Shown here: positions 47,258 to 55,687 of the stretch, in pieces
Position numbering within the stretch: the first letter of the stretch is position 1
How the letters are laid out: every line of letters begins with the position of its first letter
IMG/VR virus record: IMGVR_UViG_3300017949_000004
Coordinates: 1 to 64,000 of that record
Reading direction: 5' to 3' (one strand)
Source of the DNA: a virus
DNA: 64,000 nt
The notes under the pieces: generated by a model
Told to the model about the DNA's origin: nothing
Databases searched by the model: none
What the model saw: the letters and a program-made list of their open reading frames with translations, nothing else
Made by a program: the position numbers and the translations under genes

Positions 47258-49755
47258 GAAAATAAATCCTCCAATGTAGCAACAGGTTCAGTTGTCCAAC
47301 CCATGCTTTTAACAATAGTATCCATAGGTTCTAAAAATGCCTTTTGGAACATTGTATCATAGTCAACGTACTTGTGCAAGTCAAACTCCTCGGGGAGCTT
47401 TGTAACAAATGCAACCGTATTTTCTTTTATAAGGTTAGGCTCATACAAATATAAAAATTTAATCTTATCGCCTTCCTGAATTTGTTCATACTTATGAGAA
47501 AGATTATTTTTTTCTAGATAAAAGTTGTAGAGCAAACTACCCCTAACGTGCATAGGAGTTCCTTTGTTATAGATGTGTGAGGAACTTCTATACTTTGCCA
47601 TGTTATTACACCCACGTGGAAAAGCTATTTCCTCAGGGCTCATACTTTTAAACTTAGACTTTGTGCTTTCAATAAACTTATGTAGTGTGTCCTGATCTGA
47701 GGTTAAGCAGAGTCTAACGGCTTCTCGTAAACTATCTCGAACAGGAGCAGGTGTAGAAGAACGAACAATTTCCAAACCCATAACTTTTAAGTCTGGAGTA
47801 GAATAACGAACACCTTCATTATCCCACACGTTCATAGCATAACGTTTCTTTGCTATCCAAATGGCCTTATCTGCGATTGCCTCACGTTTAAAGAATATTT
47901 TTTGTTCAAAGGCGTTTGTGTATTTAGCAAGTTTACTCATTGCCTTATCAATACAGGGCTCAATCTGCTCTGTACCTATTTGATCTAGGATGTCAACAAT
48001 CTTATCCTTAGGCTTGTCTTTGTAAAAAGTCTCAACAAGGTTCTTGAGAGTAATGTAGCATGAGTCTGTGTCGGAGTAAAAGCTATATACTACCTCATTA
48101 TTAGTCCCACAAACCCTGTTGAGAAAAAGGTTTAGTGCTTGTGCTGTGTCCTGAATAATATATTGTCCGGACAATGTAATACCTTCTGCAATCCTATCAT
48201 CATAGTATCTAAAGTATTCATTAGCCATCGCACCATAAAGAGAGTTAAGTTGAATCTTACGAGCCATCTGAAAATTGTTGTACTTAGCAATCTCGTTTTT
48301 GTATACGTCTGCTTTTGTTTCCTCATACTTACGCTTGGATTCCAACATCAACTTCTTATATTTCTGACGATCATCAAAAAACTTTTGTACAATCTCTGGG
48401 AAATATCCTTGCTTTTCCCGAGTAAAACAATAACCATTAGCTGCCATTGCGTAGTTCTTATCCCGAAGTTGGGATAAGTCATAACCTTTTGTAAGTAAGT
48501 CTTTAATTTGCACATCAAATGTATAACCAGGAACCAGTGTTTCTGGAGACATGTTATACTGCATAATGATTGAGGGATACAGTGAAGTCGCATCGAAAGA
48601 AGCAACCCATTCATATTCACCGGGTACAGGCTCTTGTACATAAGCACCTGCAATATTTCTTGAGGGACGATCGGGCTTCAAGTGTATCACAACATCTTGA
48701 TCGATCAAATGATTGTACAACAAACAGTCCCAAGTCCTAACAGATGAAAATACATCTGCATAATTGCACTTGCCGTCGTATGCCATTGTTAGACAAAGTT
48801 CAATTAACTTCATCTTGTCCTCAAGTTTATCTACAAGGACAGTATCAATGATGTTATACTCTACAAACCTGTTCCAGTCATTCTCATAAAACTCTCTGAA
48901 AGTATCAAACCCACTTTCAAGTTTCTTTTGTCCTAGTTCTACATCTGCAATGTAATCTAGTTTGTAGGATTCTCGGGTAATGTATGTAAACTTCTTATAC
49001 AAGTCTAGGTAATCTAACTGAGCAACGCCTGTCATCTCATACTTAACTTGTTCCCTACCACCTATCGTTAGATTTTTTCTAGCAACTAAGCCAAAGGGAC
49101 TGAAACGTTTTTTATCCTCGTCACCTAAGATACGTTCTACCCTAGCAATAAGATAAGGCAAGTCAAACAGTTCTGTATTCCAACCTGTTATAACGTCAGG
49201 TGTATTAGCATTCCACCAATCTAAGAAGTTTTGTAATAGAATTCGTTCGTCAGAACAGGGGCGATAGTCTATGTTGTAGTCCTTAGTAGCCTCGCCCGGA
49301 GTAAAGTTACCTAGTCCAAATGTTGTTATCTTTTTTGTGTTGTTGTTTTGTAAGGTTATGAGAAGAACTTTCTCAATAGGATTGTTTACATCTGGGAACC
49401 CATTCTCTGCTGTTGTTTCTATATCAATAGAATAGATGTCGATGTGTTTAGGATCCCAGGCAATCTCGCCGGGATATTTTTCTGTGATATATTGGTAACC
49501 CCATTGTGTTTGTCCGAAGATAGGAAAGTTAGAAACTTCCTTGTATCTATCTACAAACTCTGATGCTTCTTTGTTTGTCTCGAACTTTACAGGAGCAAGT
49601 GTTTCACCGAACATGCTCTTGTATTTAGAGTGCTTATCTGTTTTTACATAAAGGGTGGGCTTAAAGTCGTGTCGAGAAGTAAAACGTTTACCATCTCGAA
49701 CACCTCGAACTAGTATCTTGTTGCCATAGTGCTTGGCAAACGTATAAAAATTCAT
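47254..49755 (-). CDS. 43: Family B DNA polymerase (T4 gp43-like)
   Basis: The 833-residue protein has an exonuclease domain with DIYSIDIETT at about 105-114 and FDLPYLIAR. Its polymerase domain shows motif A (ASFDATSLYPSIIM), motif B (KIQLNSLYGAMANEYFRYYD) and motif C (YSDTDSCYI at about 563-571). Both proofreading and synthesis residues are intact. It ends with a short hydrophobic-acidic tail, likely the clamp-binding peptide. A sigma70-type promoter lies just upstream. Confidence 0.95.
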   Translation of the reverse strand: MNFYTFAKHYGNKILVRGVRDGKRFTSRHDFKPTLYVKTDKHSKYKSMFGETLAPVKFETNKEASEFVDRYKEVSNFPIFGQTQWGYQYITEKYPGEIAWDPKHIDIYSIDIETTAENGFPDVNNPIEKVLLITLQNNNTKKITTFGLGNFTPGEATKDYNIDYRPCSDERILLQNFLDWWNANTPDVITGWNTELFDLPYLIARVERILGDEDKKRFSPFGLVARKNLTIGGREQVKYEMTGVAQLDYLDLYKKFTYITRESYKLDYIADVELGQKKLESGFDTFREFYENDWNRFVEYNIIDTVLVDKLEDKMKLIELCLTMAYDGKCNYADVFSSVRTWDCLLYNHLIDQDVVIHLKPDRPSRNIAGAYVQEPVPGEYEWVASFDATSLYPSIIMQYNMSPETLVPGYTFDVQIKDLLTKGYDLSQLRDKNYAMAANGYCFTREKQGYFPEIVQKFFDDRQKYKKLMLESKRKYEETKADVYKNEIAKYNNFQMARKIQLNSLYGAMANEYFRYYDDRIAEGITLSGQYIIQDTAQALNLFLNRVCGTNNEVVYSFYSDTDSCYITLKNLVETFYKDKPKDKIVDILDQIGTEQIEPCIDKAMSKLAKYTNAFEQKIFFKREAIADKAIWIAKKRYAMNVWDNEGVRYSTPDLKVMGLEIVRSSTPAPVRDSLREAVRLCLTSDQDTLHKFIESTKSKFKSMSPEEIAFPRGCNNMAKYRSSSHIYNKGTPMHVRGSLLYNFYLEKNNLSHKYEQIQEGDKIKFLYLYEPNLIKENTVAFVTKLPEEFDLHKYVDYDTMFQKAFLEPMDTIVKSMGWTTEPVATLEDLFS

Positions 49756-49781
49756 AATAACTCCAACACAAATAAGTCATA

Positions 49782-49810
49782 ATTATAGTATCGTTGGAGG
49801 ATAATGTCAA
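49782..49810 (-). promoter_or_regulatory. Early sigma70-type promoter of gp43
   Basis: TTGACA at 49805-49810, a 17-base spacer and TATAAT at 49782-49787 lie 27 bases upstream of the DNA polymerase start and 4 bases after the preceding gene. Confidence 0.82.
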
Positions 49811-49813
49811 GTA

Positions 49814-50224
49814 TTAGATGACCACTTTCTTTCTATTGAGTAAGTGGGCTTCTTCTATATCCTCTTTGGATTGACCAAAATAAGCAACACCCAAGTGTTC
49901 TCGAATCATTATATCTTTTACGCTTTGGTCTCTATCTTCCTTGGCATCGTACACGATAAACTCTCCAAGGATACGACCAAATTTCCCTGTGGCGTCTTTG
50001 TGAGTCCGTAAAGTTGATTCTTTCCCAAGGGCCGTTTTAAGAAATGCCTTCGCCATAAGTCCGTATTGCTTTTCAACCTTATCTCTTGTCCGGCTTTCAG
50101 GAGTGTCAATTCCATATAATCGCACTCGTTGGTTACGATACCATATTCCGAAACCGAGATCAATGTCGACATCCACGGTGTCACCATCTACTACCCTTAC
50201 GATTTTACATTTATACTCGTACAT
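49814..50224 (-). CDS. Micrococcal nuclease-like thermonuclease
   Basis: The 136-residue protein has the SNase motifs VVDGDTVDVDIDLGF at about residues 11-25, RLYGIDTPES (about 35-44) and KFGRILGE (about 83-90), carrying the conserved Asp, Arg and Glu residues. No signal peptide is seen, so it probably acts in the cytoplasm, for example on host DNA or RNA. It immediately precedes the gp43 promoter. Confidence 0.88.
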   Translation of the reverse strand: MYEYKCKIVRVVDGDTVDVDIDLGFGIWYRNQRVRLYGIDTPESRTRDKVEKQYGLMAKAFLKTALGKESTLRTHKDATGKFGRILGEFIVYDAKEDRDQSVKDIMIREHLGVAYFGQSKEDIEEAHLLNRKKVVI

Positions 50225-50225
50225 A

Positions 50226-50558
50226 TCAACCTTTTAAAGTTTGCTTAGTAACAATATTATTGTCCGGAACAAGAAGTCCTGAACCAAATCGTCTATTGTA
50301 TTCATTTAGCAAAGATGTCTCAGGTTGATAAATTGAAACGATGTGTGCTGGCATAATAGGTACTTTATGCTCTTTAGCAAAAGGAGCATAGGGAGCAAGG
50401 CCAATGCCAAACTCATTGGGATTATCCTGTTTAGGAACCATCATTATTAAACAAGGTTTATTGGCTAGAACAAATTCCCTGCCTTCAACTTGTATCTCTT
50501 CGATATCTCCAATGATGTCCTCACCAGATGATAATTTTATAATTTGGACATTGGCCAT
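50226..50558 (-). CDS. Sm-like small phage protein
   Basis: The 110-residue protein begins IIKLSSGEDIIGDIEEIQ with an Sm-fold-like strand-loop pattern and has an ANKPCLIMMVPKQDNPNEFG block, a pattern I associate with Lsm-like proteins of T4-like marine phages. It could bind RNA, but this is pattern inference. It sits between Hsp20 and the thermonuclease. Confidence 0.65.
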   Translation of the reverse strand: MANVQIIKLSSGEDIIGDIEEIQVEGREFVLANKPCLIMMVPKQDNPNEFGIGLAPYAPFAKEHKVPIMPAHIVSIYQPETSLLNEYNRRFGSGLLVPDNNIVTKQTLKG

Positions 50559-50568
50559 GCTTTATTCC

Positions 50569-51009
50569 TTATTTAACTTTGATTGTTGTTGCTTTCTTTT
50601 CTTCTGGAACTTCTCTAATCAGAGTGATTAAAAGCATTCCATCTACAAACTCTGCATCTTCTACTTTAACATGTTCTGCTAATGCAAATGTTCTTGTGAA
50701 GTTACGAGCTCCAATACCCTTGTGATAAAATTCTCTTTTATCTTCGCCTCGGTCTTGTACACCTTGAACAACGAGTTTATTACCTTCGGGTACTAGGTTG
50801 ATGTTAAATTCATCTTTTGTGAAACCTGCTGCTGCAATTTCAATAATGAATTTTTCATCTTCAACCTTTACAATATTGTAGGGTGGATAATTGTTTGCAA
50901 TCTCTGAAACATTCACAAGATTGTCTAACATTCTATCAAAACCTACAGTGAAAGGTTTTACATCATTTAAAAAATCAGCCATGTTGGCTGTAGTATATCT
51001 TCTTACCAT
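50569..51009 (-). CDS. Small heat-shock protein (Hsp20 family)
   Basis: The 146-residue protein has an alpha-crystallin core: PPYNIVKVEDEKFIIEIA, VQGVQDRGEDKREFYHKGIG, ARNFTRTFALAEHVKVED and GMLLITLIREVPEE. These ATP-independent chaperones are typical of marine T4-like phages and may assist capsid or protein folding. I start at 51009, after an AGGAGG site. A late promoter with a 5' hairpin precedes it. Confidence 0.92.
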   Translation of the reverse strand: MVRRYTTANMADFLNDVKPFTVGFDRMLDNLVNVSEIANNYPPYNIVKVEDEKFIIEIAAAGFTKDEFNINLVPEGNKLVVQGVQDRGEDKREFYHKGIGARNFTRTFALAEHVKVEDAEFVDGMLLITLIREVPEEKKATTIKVK

Positions 51010-51046
51010 TTTAGTTTCCTCCTATATTTAGCAAGGTTAGTTATAC

Positions 51047-51065
51047 GAGACCCTTTCGGCGTCTC
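51047..51065 (-). promoter_or_regulatory. Hairpin at the predicted 5' end of the hsp20 mRNA
   Basis: GAGAC and GTCTC arms with an inner CC/GG pair and a GAAA loop lie exactly at the transcript start predicted from the late promoter at 51071-51078. Confidence 0.6.
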
Positions 51066-51070
51066 AATTT

Positions 51071-51078
51071 TATTTATA
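51071..51078 (-). promoter_or_regulatory. T4-type late promoter of hsp20
   Basis: TATAAATA stands 62 bases before the Hsp20 start codon and just after the upstream 2OG oxygenase gene. Confidence 0.7.
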
Positions 51079-51083
51079 AAAGT

Positions 51084-51668
51084 TTAAGGGTTTTGATTAA
51101 ATTCACCTTCCCTAAACCACAAATTAACAGCCCACTTTTCTCCTAGTCCTACAGGCTCTCCGCCATGTAAAGCAAATGGGTGTTCAATGTTTGTTCCGGG
51201 ATAACATGTATGAAAAATTATTAAGCGACCCTGAACTGCATCTACTCTTCTAGACAGTTTAGGAAAAATTGTTCCTCCCCCAGAAGTAGGAGTATTCAAA
51301 TACATTAATGCAGTTAGAACTCTTTGTCCTCCCGACTTAATAAGTTCTGGATTTTTTACAAGATCAAAAGTATCATGATGTGGTTTGTATTCTTGTGTTT
51401 TATCATATCGAATAACTTGAGGCGGCTCACTCTGAGCAGGATGTATTCCTACTTTGGATGCTACCTTTTCCATAAACGTTTTGACAAAGGAATCAGTATG
51501 AGATAGCCAATGTTGATAGCTAGTCCTTGCATCTGTTATTGGATTGTCTTTGTCAAAAACTTTTGAACGTTCTAAATGATCTCGACTCATTTCTATTATA
51601 GTTTCGCATTCGTAACTCGTTAGAAAATTGTCCTCATAATATATAAGCGGCGTCAAATTTAGGATCAT
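51084..51668 (-). CDS. Prolyl 4-hydroxylase-type 2OG-Fe(II) oxygenase
   Basis: The 194-residue protein has the iron motif KPHHDTFD near residue 98, then LTALMYLNTPTSGGGTIFP, and the distal half HPFALHGGEPVGLGEKWAVNLWF with the second His and the Lys for 2-oxoglutarate. This matches the prolyl 4-hydroxylase type seen in marine T4-like phages. The target protein is unknown. It follows RegA in the operon. Confidence 0.85.
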   Translation of the reverse strand: MILNLTPLIYYEDNFLTSYECETIIEMSRDHLERSKVFDKDNPITDARTSYQHWLSHTDSFVKTFMEKVASKVGIHPAQSEPPQVIRYDKTQEYKPHHDTFDLVKNPELIKSGGQRVLTALMYLNTPTSGGGTIFPKLSRRVDAVQGRLIIFHTCYPGTNIEHPFALHGGEPVGLGEKWAVNLWFREGEFNQNP

Positions 51669-51674
51669 ATTATG

Positions 51675-52097
51675 TTATCGTTTTTTACCTATGTTGTACT
51701 TTGGAATTAAATCCCATTGATCTTTTTCTTTAAAAGCAATTATTTTAATCTGACTTAGAGGGGCTAAATTTTCTTCCTCTAATTCAATTAAAAGTTTTAC
51801 AAGTCCCCAATCTTGTAGAAGTTTACCTATTGTGTTCCTTCTTTGCAAATCGTTCTCTGTAAAATCTGCCGCTTTGCCGTCTAAAGCAAACAGTTCTTTA
51901 AAATGCGTAATAAAGTATCTTCCCTTCTTGTGTAAAATATGACAAGACTGAAAAAGAACATTATCCTTTTTAGAAGCAATGCCTATTCTAGACAATGTTT
52001 CCCTGACTTTTAAGAAGTCATCAGGACTGTTGAGTTCTATCTCTAAAGGAAAATAACCTGGAAAATTAATATCAAAGAAATCTTCTTTGTTGTTCAT
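51675..52097 (-). CDS. regA: RegA translational repressor
   Basis: The 140-residue protein matches T4 RegA: a start FFDINFPGYFPLEIELNSP, the middle FITHFKELFALDGKAADFTE, and RRNTIGKLLQDWGLVKLL. RegA binds early mRNAs at their start regions to repress translation. It lies in the T4 order after gp62. Confidence 0.92.
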   Translation of the reverse strand: MNNKEDFFDINFPGYFPLEIELNSPDDFLKVRETLSRIGIASKKDNVLFQSCHILHKKGRYFITHFKELFALDGKAADFTENDLQRRNTIGKLLQDWGLVKLLIELEEENLAPLSQIKIIAFKEKDQWDLIPKYNIGKKR

Positions 52098-52117
52098 CTC
52101 ATTTACCTTATAACTAA

Positions 52118-52136
52118 TCCATAATTACTCTATGGA
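52118..52136 (-). promoter_or_regulatory. Hairpin at the predicted 5' end of the regA mRNA
   Basis: TCCATA and TATGGA arms enclose a seven-base loop starting a few bases after the start predicted from the late promoter at 52146-52153. It might also be a RegA or autoregulatory target. Confidence 0.5.
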
Positions 52137-52145
52137 ATTCTTAGT

Positions 52146-52153
52146 TATTTATA
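52146..52153 (-). promoter_or_regulatory. T4-type late promoter upstream of regA
   Basis: TATAAATA overlaps the stop codon of gp62 and stands 49 bases before the RegA start. Confidence 0.55.
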
Positions 52154-52607
52154 ATTTTCCACCTTTAGATGATTTTAGGTATTCCTTGATCTCCTCAATG
52201 TTCTCTGGAGTTAAAATTCTTAAGGCTTCTTTTGCCTTATTGAAACTGTAACCAAAATACTTTTGTACTGCTTCAAGATTTTCTTCTTCACTTTTCAACC
52301 ATTTGTTGTAGCGTTTCTTTTTGCGAACAACAGCACAAAGAAAATCATACTGCATCTTTTTATCTAAATGAGATCTAGAATTCATTTCATTGCCAGCAAT
52401 AACTGTATCAGCACCATACCCCATAGCACGATTAACTATAAAAGGATTGTATTGATTCTCTGTCCAATCATCTACAATCAAATTTTCTTTGGTGTAGTTT
52501 ATGCTATTGGCAAAATCAAAAGGGGAGATCTTCGCAAGTTTTTCTACGAAATCTTCTTCATTGATTTCACTTACTGCTGGACCAAAGCCTTCTAAAATAC
52601 TTTCCAT
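52149..52607 (-). CDS. 62: Clamp loader small subunit (T4 gp62-like)
   Basis: The 152-residue protein has the position, size and pattern of gp62 (ISPFDFANSINYTKENLI, KYFGYSFNKAKEALRIL). Its ATG at 52607 overlaps the stop of a tiny membrane protein gene as TGATG. With gp44 it loads the gp45 clamp on DNA. It is shorter than T4 gp62 (187 residues), as in cyanophages. Confidence 0.85.
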   Translation of the reverse strand: MESILEGFGPAVSEINEEDFVEKLAKISPFDFANSINYTKENLIVDDWTENQYNPFIVNRAMGYGADTVIAGNEMNSRSHLDKKMQYDFLCAVVRKKKRYNKWLKSEEENLEAVQKYFGYSFNKAKEALRILTPENIEEIKEYLKSSKGGKL

Positions 52608-52741
52608 CAACGACCTCTGATCTGATAGGAAGATGCTAAAAGTTCTGCATTCTTCATCATAAAGTCTGCCTCATAATAAGAACCAAACCCTACTAATAAT
52701 AATAAAACAATAAATGCAAATACTAATACTGCTCTTTTCAT
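52607..52741 (-). CDS. Tiny membrane protein between gp44 and gp62
   Basis: A 44-residue frame runs from an ATG at 52741 to a TGA overlapping the gp62 start. It begins MKRAVLVFAFIVLLLLVGFG, an uninterrupted membrane span, with a short hydrophilic tail. Its position inside the replisome operon, overlapping gp62, argues that it is translated. Confidence 0.6.
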   Translation of the reverse strand: MKRAVLVFAFIVLLLLVGFGSYYEADFMMKNAELLASSYQIRGR

Positions 52742-52746
52742 TCTGT

Positions 52747-52857
52747 TCATTCTGATAAAGTCTTGTTTACTACTTTGGCAAGTCTACCACGTTTCATGAA
52801 CTTGTGAAAAGCCTTTAGTTTCTTTTTTAATTGTTTTTTTATTTTCGTTTTTTTCAT
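52747..52857 (-). CDS. Tiny very basic protein after gp44
   Basis: A 36-residue frame begins MKKTKIKKQLKKKLKAF, with about 40% Lys/Arg, from an ATG at 52857 overlapping the gp44 stop as ATGA to a TGA at 52747-52749. It might bind nucleic acid or a phage protein. It is supported by packing only. Confidence 0.5.
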   Translation of the reverse strand: MKKTKIKKQLKKKLKAFHKFMKRGRLAKVVNKTLSE

Positions 52858-53798
52858 TTAAACTCCACGTTTGCCATAATTTCAGTTAAGCAGGCAGTAA
52901 GATTAATTTCTTGATCTGCTACAAACGCTGCTTTATACTGATAGTCTGCAATAAGTAAAACAAGCTGAGGTATAGATTTAATCTCAGGCAGTAGAGTATC
53001 ATAGATGTATCTAAAGATGCCTTGTGGATCTGTATCAACATTGTTGGCAACCCATTGTCGCATCTTACGCCAATCCTTTTCTTTCAAGGAAGCAATCAAC
53101 TCCTTTGTGTTGATTTCTGCAAAGTTGCTGAGAATGCCTTCATCAATAACACCTGCCGCAGAATACCTTTGTAGTTCATTAATAACACGTCGATAGTCTG
53201 GGAAGTATTTAATCAATAAATCTGCCAATACTTTTTCATGATACTTAATGCCTTCAGAATTAAGAATGTCCTGCATTCTTTTCATAAAGGCACTTGCTAA
53301 CTTAGGCTTATTACCGTTACCTGTTTTAAATTCAATAACCGTAGTCCTGGAATGTAGTGGACTAATGATACGATTTTTATAGTTACATGTAAAAATAAAC
53401 CTACAGTTTTCAGAGAATGTTTCTATAAACGCACGTAGAGCAGGCTGAACACTATCCTTGTTTAGATAGTCTGCCTCATCTATGATTACAACTTTTGTTT
53501 TTCCTTCAAAACTAATTGAACTAGCAAAGTCCTTAATTTTAGTTCTTAAGGTATCAATTTGCCTGCCTTCATCTGAACCGTTAATAATGATGTAATCACA
53601 TCCTAACTGTTCACACAAGGCTCTTGCTACTGTAGTCTTACCTGTACCTGCGGTGCCACACAAAAGCAAATTAGGAACTTCTCCTTTATTGAGAAACTCC
53701 TTAAATGTTTTTTTAGTGTCCTCAGGTAGAATACAGTCATCAATATTCTGTGGGCGATACTTTTCTACCCATAGAAACTGCTCTGCTCTACTTTCCAT
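52854..53798 (-). CDS. 44: Clamp loader large subunit (T4 gp44-like)
   Basis: The 314-residue AAA+ protein has the Walker A GTAGTGKTTV at about residues 48-57, Walker B VVIIDEADYL, sensor 1 and the arginine-finger segment SPLHSRTTVIEF. I start at the ATG at 53798; the codon before it (GTG) is an alternative. It forms the clamp loader with gp62. Confidence 0.93.
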   Translation of the reverse strand: MESRAEQFLWVEKYRPQNIDDCILPEDTKKTFKEFLNKGEVPNLLLCGTAGTGKTTVARALCEQLGCDYIIINGSDEGRQIDTLRTKIKDFASSISFEGKTKVVIIDEADYLNKDSVQPALRAFIETFSENCRFIFTCNYKNRIISPLHSRTTVIEFKTGNGNKPKLASAFMKRMQDILNSEGIKYHEKVLADLLIKYFPDYRRVINELQRYSAAGVIDEGILSNFAEINTKELIASLKEKDWRKMRQWVANNVDTDPQGIFRYIYDTLLPEIKSIPQLVLLIADYQYKAAFVADQEINLTACLTEIMANVEFK

Positions 53799-53826
53799 CA
53801 CTTACTCCATAATATAATAAAAAAAC

Positions 53827-54381
53827 TTACTTACCAATTCGCTCTTTAATGTCAGCGGTATCATTTAGTGTAAGTTCAATGTGCCGTCCACCTTTCAAAT
53901 AAGTTAGCACAGTTTGAGGATCAGATACTTCATATGGATCCTCAGGGTGGTTTGCAGATTTACCTGGCTCTTCAAACAGCTTTTCTACTTCGCCGTTATT
54001 AACAACCATTGCATATCTCCAAGACCTAATACCAAAGCCTAAATTGTCTTTGGCGACAAGCATATTCATAGAATGTGTAAACTTAGCAGAACCATCTGGG
54101 ATAAGTTTAACATTTTTAATTCCCAAGTCCTTTGCCCACGCATTCATTACAAAAGTGTCGTTGACACTTAGGCAATATACTTCGTCAATGCCATGCGCTT
54201 TAAACTCATCATAGAGTTCGTCATAGCCAGGTAATTGATAGTTAGAACATGTAGGAGTAAATGCACCTGGCAGTGCAAACAATACTACACGCTTACCTTC
54301 AAATACTTCTTTAGATGTTAGTTCAGCCCATTCGCTATCTACACGAACAGGCCAACTAAGATCAGATACTAAATTAAGCAT
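53827..54381 (-). CDS. Peroxiredoxin (Prx5-like)
   Basis: The 184-residue protein has PGAFTPTCS with peroxidatic Cys 45, a GIRSWRYAMVV segment containing the conserved Arg, and VYCLSVND, matching Prx5-type peroxiredoxins that reduce peroxides. It lies inside the replisome operon between gp45 and gp44, an uncommon insertion. It may protect the phage enzymes, including ribonucleotide reductase, from oxidative damage; that is inference. Confidence 0.85.
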   Translation of the reverse strand: MLNLVSDLSWPVRVDSEWAELTSKEVFEGKRVVLFALPGAFTPTCSNYQLPGYDELYDEFKAHGIDEVYCLSVNDTFVMNAWAKDLGIKNVKLIPDGSAKFTHSMNMLVAKDNLGFGIRSWRYAMVVNNGEVEKLFEEPGKSANHPEDPYEVSDPQTVLTYLKGGRHIELTLNDTADIKERIGK

Positions 54382-54384
54382 CTT

Positions 54385-54558
54385 TTATTCTCCATCACTG
54401 AAAGGATCAAAAGTTTCATTAAGAATTTTTTTAATCATAGTCAAAGCTTGATTAGGTCTAGTGAAGATAAATTCTGCACCATCATCTGAATTAGAAACTT
54501 CAAGTACCCAACCATTGGATACTTCCCTTAGGTTAAAATTTAATTTTCCTTCTTCCAT
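54385..54558 (-). CDS. Small hypothetical protein
   Basis: I start at the ATG at 54558 (MEEGKLNFNL), one base after the gp45 stop; the longer frame runs inside gp45. The 57-residue product has a beta-rich first part and a helical end. Function is unknown. Confidence 0.6.
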   Translation of the reverse strand: MEEGKLNFNLREVSNGWVLEVSNSDDGAEFIFTRPNQALTMIKKILNETFDPFSDGE

Positions 54559-54559
54559 A

Positions 54560-55222
54560 TTATTCTCCAATTTCTGAAGAGCGTTCAAGTGCCAACCAAT
54601 ACTTAAGATCAGATTTGCTGTTCTGTAAGAACATAAACTTCTTCTTAGAGATTGTAACCTTGTATGATCCAGGAACTACTTTTAAATTTTCAATCTGCAG
54701 TCTTGCATCAAACTCTACAGTAGCATCACCAATAACTTGCTTAAAGCTGTTACTCTTAGGCGTGCTAGGATCACCTACAGTAAGTGTTACCTTACCACCA
54801 CTTGCCACGATACTTAGCATAGGTGCACCTGTAATCGCGGCTGCTTTCATAATCATACCCAAGTTTTCTGAGGACAAGTCGAATGAGTAGAAATCATCTA
54901 CATCAATAGTCTTGTCGGGAGCAGAAACAATAATGTTAGGGTCTGCATAAAAGTATTCAAACTCACTACTACCTTTAATCACTTTAAGAGATTCATCACC
55001 AAACTCTACGTCGGTGTCCTCCATAAGTGTAAGTAAAGCAAGTAAGCTATTAAGATCATAGATAGCGAACTCTTTATCAAAAGTTTCATCTACGACTGCT
55101 CGTGCGAAAATGTTCTTTCCTGTACTAATTGTAGAAAGAACATTTCCTTGTCGAACGAGAATGTTGGAATTTACCGTTGCGAAATTCTTAAGAACTTCGA
55201 GGGTAGTTTTACTGATTTTCAT
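54560..55222 (-). CDS. 45: Sliding clamp (T4 gp45-like)
   Basis: The 220-residue protein matches T4 gp45 in length and pattern (MKISKTTLEVLKNFATVNSN start; VEFGDESLKVIKGSSEFEY; PGSYKVTISKKKF). Three copies form a ring that tethers the DNA polymerase, and in T4 it also activates late transcription. A sigma70-type promoter lies just upstream, so the clamp to RegA group is read from there. Confidence 0.92.
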   Translation of the reverse strand: MKISKTTLEVLKNFATVNSNILVRQGNVLSTISTGKNIFARAVVDETFDKEFAIYDLNSLLALLTLMEDTDVEFGDESLKVIKGSSEFEYFYADPNIIVSAPDKTIDVDDFYSFDLSSENLGMIMKAAAITGAPMLSIVASGGKVTLTVGDPSTPKSNSFKQVIGDATVEFDARLQIENLKVVPGSYKVTISKKKFMFLQNSKSDLKYWLALERSSEIGE

Positions 55223-55253
55223 AATATAGTTTACTCCATTATTAAGTCCGTAT

Positions 55254-55282
55254 ATTATACGAACAAATTCAAATTAAGTCAA
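55254..55282 (-). promoter_or_regulatory. Early sigma70-type promoter of the replisome operon
   Basis: TTGACT at 55277-55282, a 17-base spacer and TATAAT at 55254-55259 lie 32 bases before the gp45 start. Confidence 0.8.
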
Positions 55283-55299
55283 GTGTTTGGTGTACCGTT

Positions 55300-55653
55300 T
55301 TATAGATTAGATACTGCTGCTAGCATATCTGAATGTGTAACAGGCTGACCATTAACAGTAACTTCAATAGTAATACCGTCTGCTTCAGCTCTTTCTCGCA
55401 TATCAGTCATTACAGCCTGTCCATCATTTTGCAATAAAACTCTTAAATGATTTTGCCAAGATTCCAAGTCTGGCGCTGTATGAGTGGCAATAAGCTGTAA
55501 TCCTGTCTCACCAAACTGATAAGATAACTCAATATTGTTATCCACAATGGATGCCATTCTCGCATTATCCCAATCCATTTGTTCTACAGAAGGAGACGTA
55601 AAGTCTATGTCTGTATTGGGACGGGTATATGTGTATACAACGACGTGTGCCAT
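55300..55653 (-). CDS. Hypothetical protein
   Basis: The 117-residue protein begins MAHVVVYTYTRPNTDIDF with a ferredoxin-like strand-helix pattern (two halves with helices and strands). No family was recognised. A late promoter with a small CCTA/TAGG hairpin precedes it. Confidence 0.6.
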   Translation of the reverse strand: MAHVVVYTYTRPNTDIDFTSPSVEQMDWDNARMASIVDNNIELSYQFGETGLQLIATHTAPDLESWQNHLRVLLQNDGQAVMTDMRERAEADGITIEVTVNGQPVTHSDMLAAVSNL

Positions 55654-55687
55654 TTTTTATTCTCCTAGTTTAGGGTTAAGTGCCTAC

